Source of the DNA: Georgenia daeguensis | Lineage (GTDB): Bacteria; Actinomycetota; Actinomycetes; Actinomycetales; Actinomycetaceae | Assembly: GCF_039537705.1 (NCBI RefSeq) | Contig: NZ_BAABBA010000004.1 | Coordinates: 62,001-126,000, forward strand | Direction of reading: 5' to 3' | DNA: 64,000 bases | In this document: positions 63,708 to 64,000 of the stretch, piece by piece | Position numbering within the stretch: position 1 is the stretch's first letter | Layout: each line of letters begins with the position of its first letter | The notes under the pieces: generated by a model | Seen by the model: the letters and a program-made list of their open reading frames with translations, nothing else | Told to the model about the DNA's origin: nothing | Database searches by the model: none | Translations under genes and position numbers: made by a program

Positions 63708-63736
63708 TTGGGCGGGTCCCCAAGTTCTGGCAGAAT
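63708..63736 (+). promoter_or_regulatory. Promoter of rpsP
   Basis: TTGGGC (63708-63713) and CAGAAT (63731-63736) are separated by 17 bases. The leader of about 120 bases contains a small CTCACC/GGTGAG hairpin (63767-63779) that could regulate the ribosomal protein operon. Confidence 0.6.
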
Positions 63737-63863
63737 GACCCGCTGTACTCAGCCCGTCCGGCCCCTCTCACCGGGTGAGGTTGTGTCCTGCGACCAGACG
63801 GACCGCCGAATCCCACCGGCAGCCCGCGCGGTCCACCCTTACGAAACCAGGAGTGACCACCTA

Positions 63864-64000
63864 GTGGCAGTCAAGATCCGTCTCAAGCGTCTGGGCAAGA
63901 TCCACGCGCCGTACTACCGCGTCGTCGTCATGGACTCGCGGACCCGCCGTGACGGCCGGGCGATCGAGGAGATCGGGAAGTACCACCCGACCGAGGAGCC
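63864..64000 (+). CDS. rpsP: 30S ribosomal protein S16 (partial)
   Basis: Only the first 45 codons are in the window (VAVKIRLKRLGKIHAPYYRVVVMDSRTRRDGRAIEEIGKYHP), which is a diagnostic S16 N-terminus. The start is GTG 63864, with AGGAG at 63849-63853. The gene runs off the end. In related genomes it heads the rpsP-KH-rimM-trmD operon. Confidence 0.97.
   Translation, partial: MAVKIRLKRLGKIHAPYYRVVVMDSRTRRDGRAIEEIGKYHPTEE

Overview
The window is very GC-rich and strongly biased to G/C at third codon positions. It carries actinobacterial hallmarks: a WhiB iron-sulfur regulator, the tig-clpP1-clpP2-clpX block, a eukaryote-like IleS behind a translational T-box, the ileS/folC/DUF4233/ndk, smc/ftsY and amt/glnB/glnD/ffh/rpsP neighbourhoods, and coenzyme F420 enzymes. 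It is best read as chromosome of an actinomycete of the Micrococcales type (Georgenia/Cellulomonas-like). The genus cannot be fixed from sequence alone. Many genes appear to start a few bases after a -10-like hexamer (leaderless), and many adjacent genes overlap by ATGA or GTGA.

Layout. 1-7.3 kb: WhiB regulator, trigger factor with a histone-like tail, ClpP1/ClpP2/ClpX, an eRF1-like protein of the Rv2629/Balon ribosome-hibernation type, and chorismate mutase. 7.4-16.5 kb: acyl-CoA synthetase and ValS, an S33 peptidase and PfkB kinase, divergent GH4 glycosidase, flavodoxin-like protein. 16.9-24.2 kb: cupin, then an F420 module: an F420-dependent enzyme of the glucose-6-phosphate dehydrogenase family, CofE, and a three-gene ABC importer matching the proposed F420-0 transporter. 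A membrane HTTM-DCC1 protein and a small partner sit inside this module in a lower-GC patch. 24.5-34.7 kb: a reductive pyrimidine catabolism operon (beta-ureidopropionase, dihydropyrimidinase, an F420/LLM-type oxidoreductase, an NMT1-type ABC importer, methylmalonate-semialdehyde dehydrogenase, omega-aminotransferase). The usual dihydropyrimidine dehydrogenase is absent from the window. 34.7-37.5 kb: secreted nuclease/phosphatase-like protein, ProC, a small ABM-like protein. 37.5-46.3 kb: T-box, ileS, folC, an inserted dhaKLM operon, DUF4233, ndk. 46.4-51.5 kb: smc (frameshifted as given), a small membrane protein, ftsY. 51.6-56.9 kb: GlnR-like box, ammonium transporter, PII, a short GlnD without ACT domains, ffh. 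56.9-59.9 kb: a repeat-rich accessory patch around a DUF559-type gene broken by an amber codon, plus an amidohydrolase. 59.8-63.6 kb: a YtrA-type GntR regulator with a perfect 18-bp palindromic operator and four ABC-exporter genes. 63.7-64.0 kb: promoter and 5' end of rpsP.

Most interesting biology: the organism probably salvages F420-0 from outside, completes it with CofE, and uses it in LLM-family enzymes. One of these lies inside the pyrimidine operon, exactly where the missing first reductive step would be expected. Other points of note are a fully readable T-box switch in front of ileS, a four-copy family of hairpin repeats flanking the broken DUF559 gene, a second hairpin family used as terminators, and the ACT-less GlnD.
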